From Gallionellaceae bacterium (GTDB taxonomy: Bacteria; Pseudomonadota; Gammaproteobacteria; Burkholderiales; Gallionellaceae): a DNA stretch of 5,871 bases. Numbering within the stretch: the first letter of the stretch is position 1; each line of letters starts with the position of its first letter. The notes beneath the pieces were generated by a model. The model was not told where the DNA came from. It was given only the letters and a program-made list of their open reading frames with translations, and did not search any database. The stretch covers positions 1-5,871 of the forward strand of contig PLYB01000206.1 of NCBI GenBank assembly GCA_003151655.1. The letters run 5' to 3'. Made by a program: the position numbers and the translations under genes. This document shows, one piece after another, positions 5,502 to 5,871 of this stretch.

Positions 5502-5871
5502 ATGCAAAAACTAACCTCTTCAACCCGCGAACTGATCAATCTGGCCTGGCCGATGCTGATCGCGCAACTGGCGATGATGGCCAATGCCGTAATCGACACC
5601 GCCATGGCCGGGCGGCTATCCGCCATCGACCTTGCCGCAGTCGGCATTGCCGCCTCCATCATGGCTACCGTGCTGATGACGCTGGTTAGCGTTCTGCTCG
5701 CGCTGACACCCATCATCGCTCACCTGCATGGTGCAGGGAGGCGCGCCGACATCGGGCGCGAGATACATCAGGGCATCTGGATTTCGTTGGTGCTGGCATT
5801 CGTGGCGATCCTGCTGATGCTATTTCCCGAACCGTTCCTTGCGATTTCGGAATTGCAGCCCGCAGTGGAAA
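5502..5871 (+). CDS. MATE family efflux transporter, N-terminal part (3' truncated by window)
   Basis: This frame is open from ATG 5502 to the window end, giving 123 codons of a protein normally about 450 residues long. It matches the N-terminus of NorM-type MATE exporters, which expel cationic drugs and metabolites from the cytoplasm in exchange for H+ or Na+. Recognisable blocks are ELINLAWPMLIAQLAMMANA (10-29), then VIDTAMAGRLSAIDLAAVGI (30-49), matching the family's V-D-T-x-M-x-G-x-x-S/G-x-x-x-L-A-A-V signature, and LVSVLLALTPIIAHLHGAGR (62-81), where NorM has LMALTPVVAQLNGAGR. Three transmembrane segments are in view. The Shine-Dalgarno region before the start is weak. Only 32 nt separate it from the trhA stop, with no terminator visible, so the two may be co-transcribed. 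Confidence 0.92.
   Translation, partial: MQKLTSSTRELINLAWPMLIAQLAMMANAVIDTAMAGRLSAIDLAAVGIAASIMATVLMTLVSVLLALTPIIAHLHGAGRRADIGREIHQGIWISLVLAFVAILLMLFPEPFLAISELQPAVE

Noticed and set aside
5240..5716. 158-codon minus-strand frame
   Set aside because: Antisense to trhA and the MATE gene, both firmly identified.

Overview
The window looks like chromosomal DNA from a Gram-negative proteobacterium. The protein sequences read most like a betaproteobacterium of the Nitrosomonadales/Gallionellaceae type, but that placement is an inference from protein character alone. The Gram-negative call is firmer: there is a signal-peptide outer-membrane beta-barrel protein of the MipA/OmpV family. Base composition and codon use are fairly even across the genes, with no island-like block.

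Layout: (1) Positions 1-1246, plus strand, hold the end of a V/A-type ATPase operon: the C-terminal ~200 codons of subunit B, then subunit D, joined by an ATGA overlap. (2) Positions 1267-2040, minus strand, hold a convergent MipA/OmpV-family outer-membrane protein. (3) Positions 2041-2253 are a divergent intergenic region with a plausible promoter for the mipA-like gene and a 7-bp perfect inverted repeat that looks like an operator. (4) Positions 2254-3745, plus strand, hold a GNAT acetyltransferase and a 10-TM EamA/DMT transporter. (5) Positions 3857-4597 hold a solo small HicB-like protein followed 12 nt later by the RNA 2',3'-cyclic phosphodiesterase ThpR. (6) Positions 4594-4755 hold a 162-bp non-coding element bounded by perfect 23-bp inverted repeats, with several hairpins inside. 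It fits a MITE-like or nested palindromic mobile element inserted exactly at the thpR stop codon. (7) Positions 4852-5871 hold a hemolysin III/TrhA (PAQR) membrane protein and the start of a MATE-family efflux pump that runs off the window.

The genes do not form one pathway. They are mostly envelope and transport housekeeping or accessory functions: an ion-translocating rotary ATPase, an outer-membrane protein, a DMT exporter, a PAQR membrane protein and a MATE exporter, with single enzymes between them. The part least explained by known gene families is the palindromic element at 4594-4755. No rRNA, tRNA, CRISPR array or transposase gene was seen.
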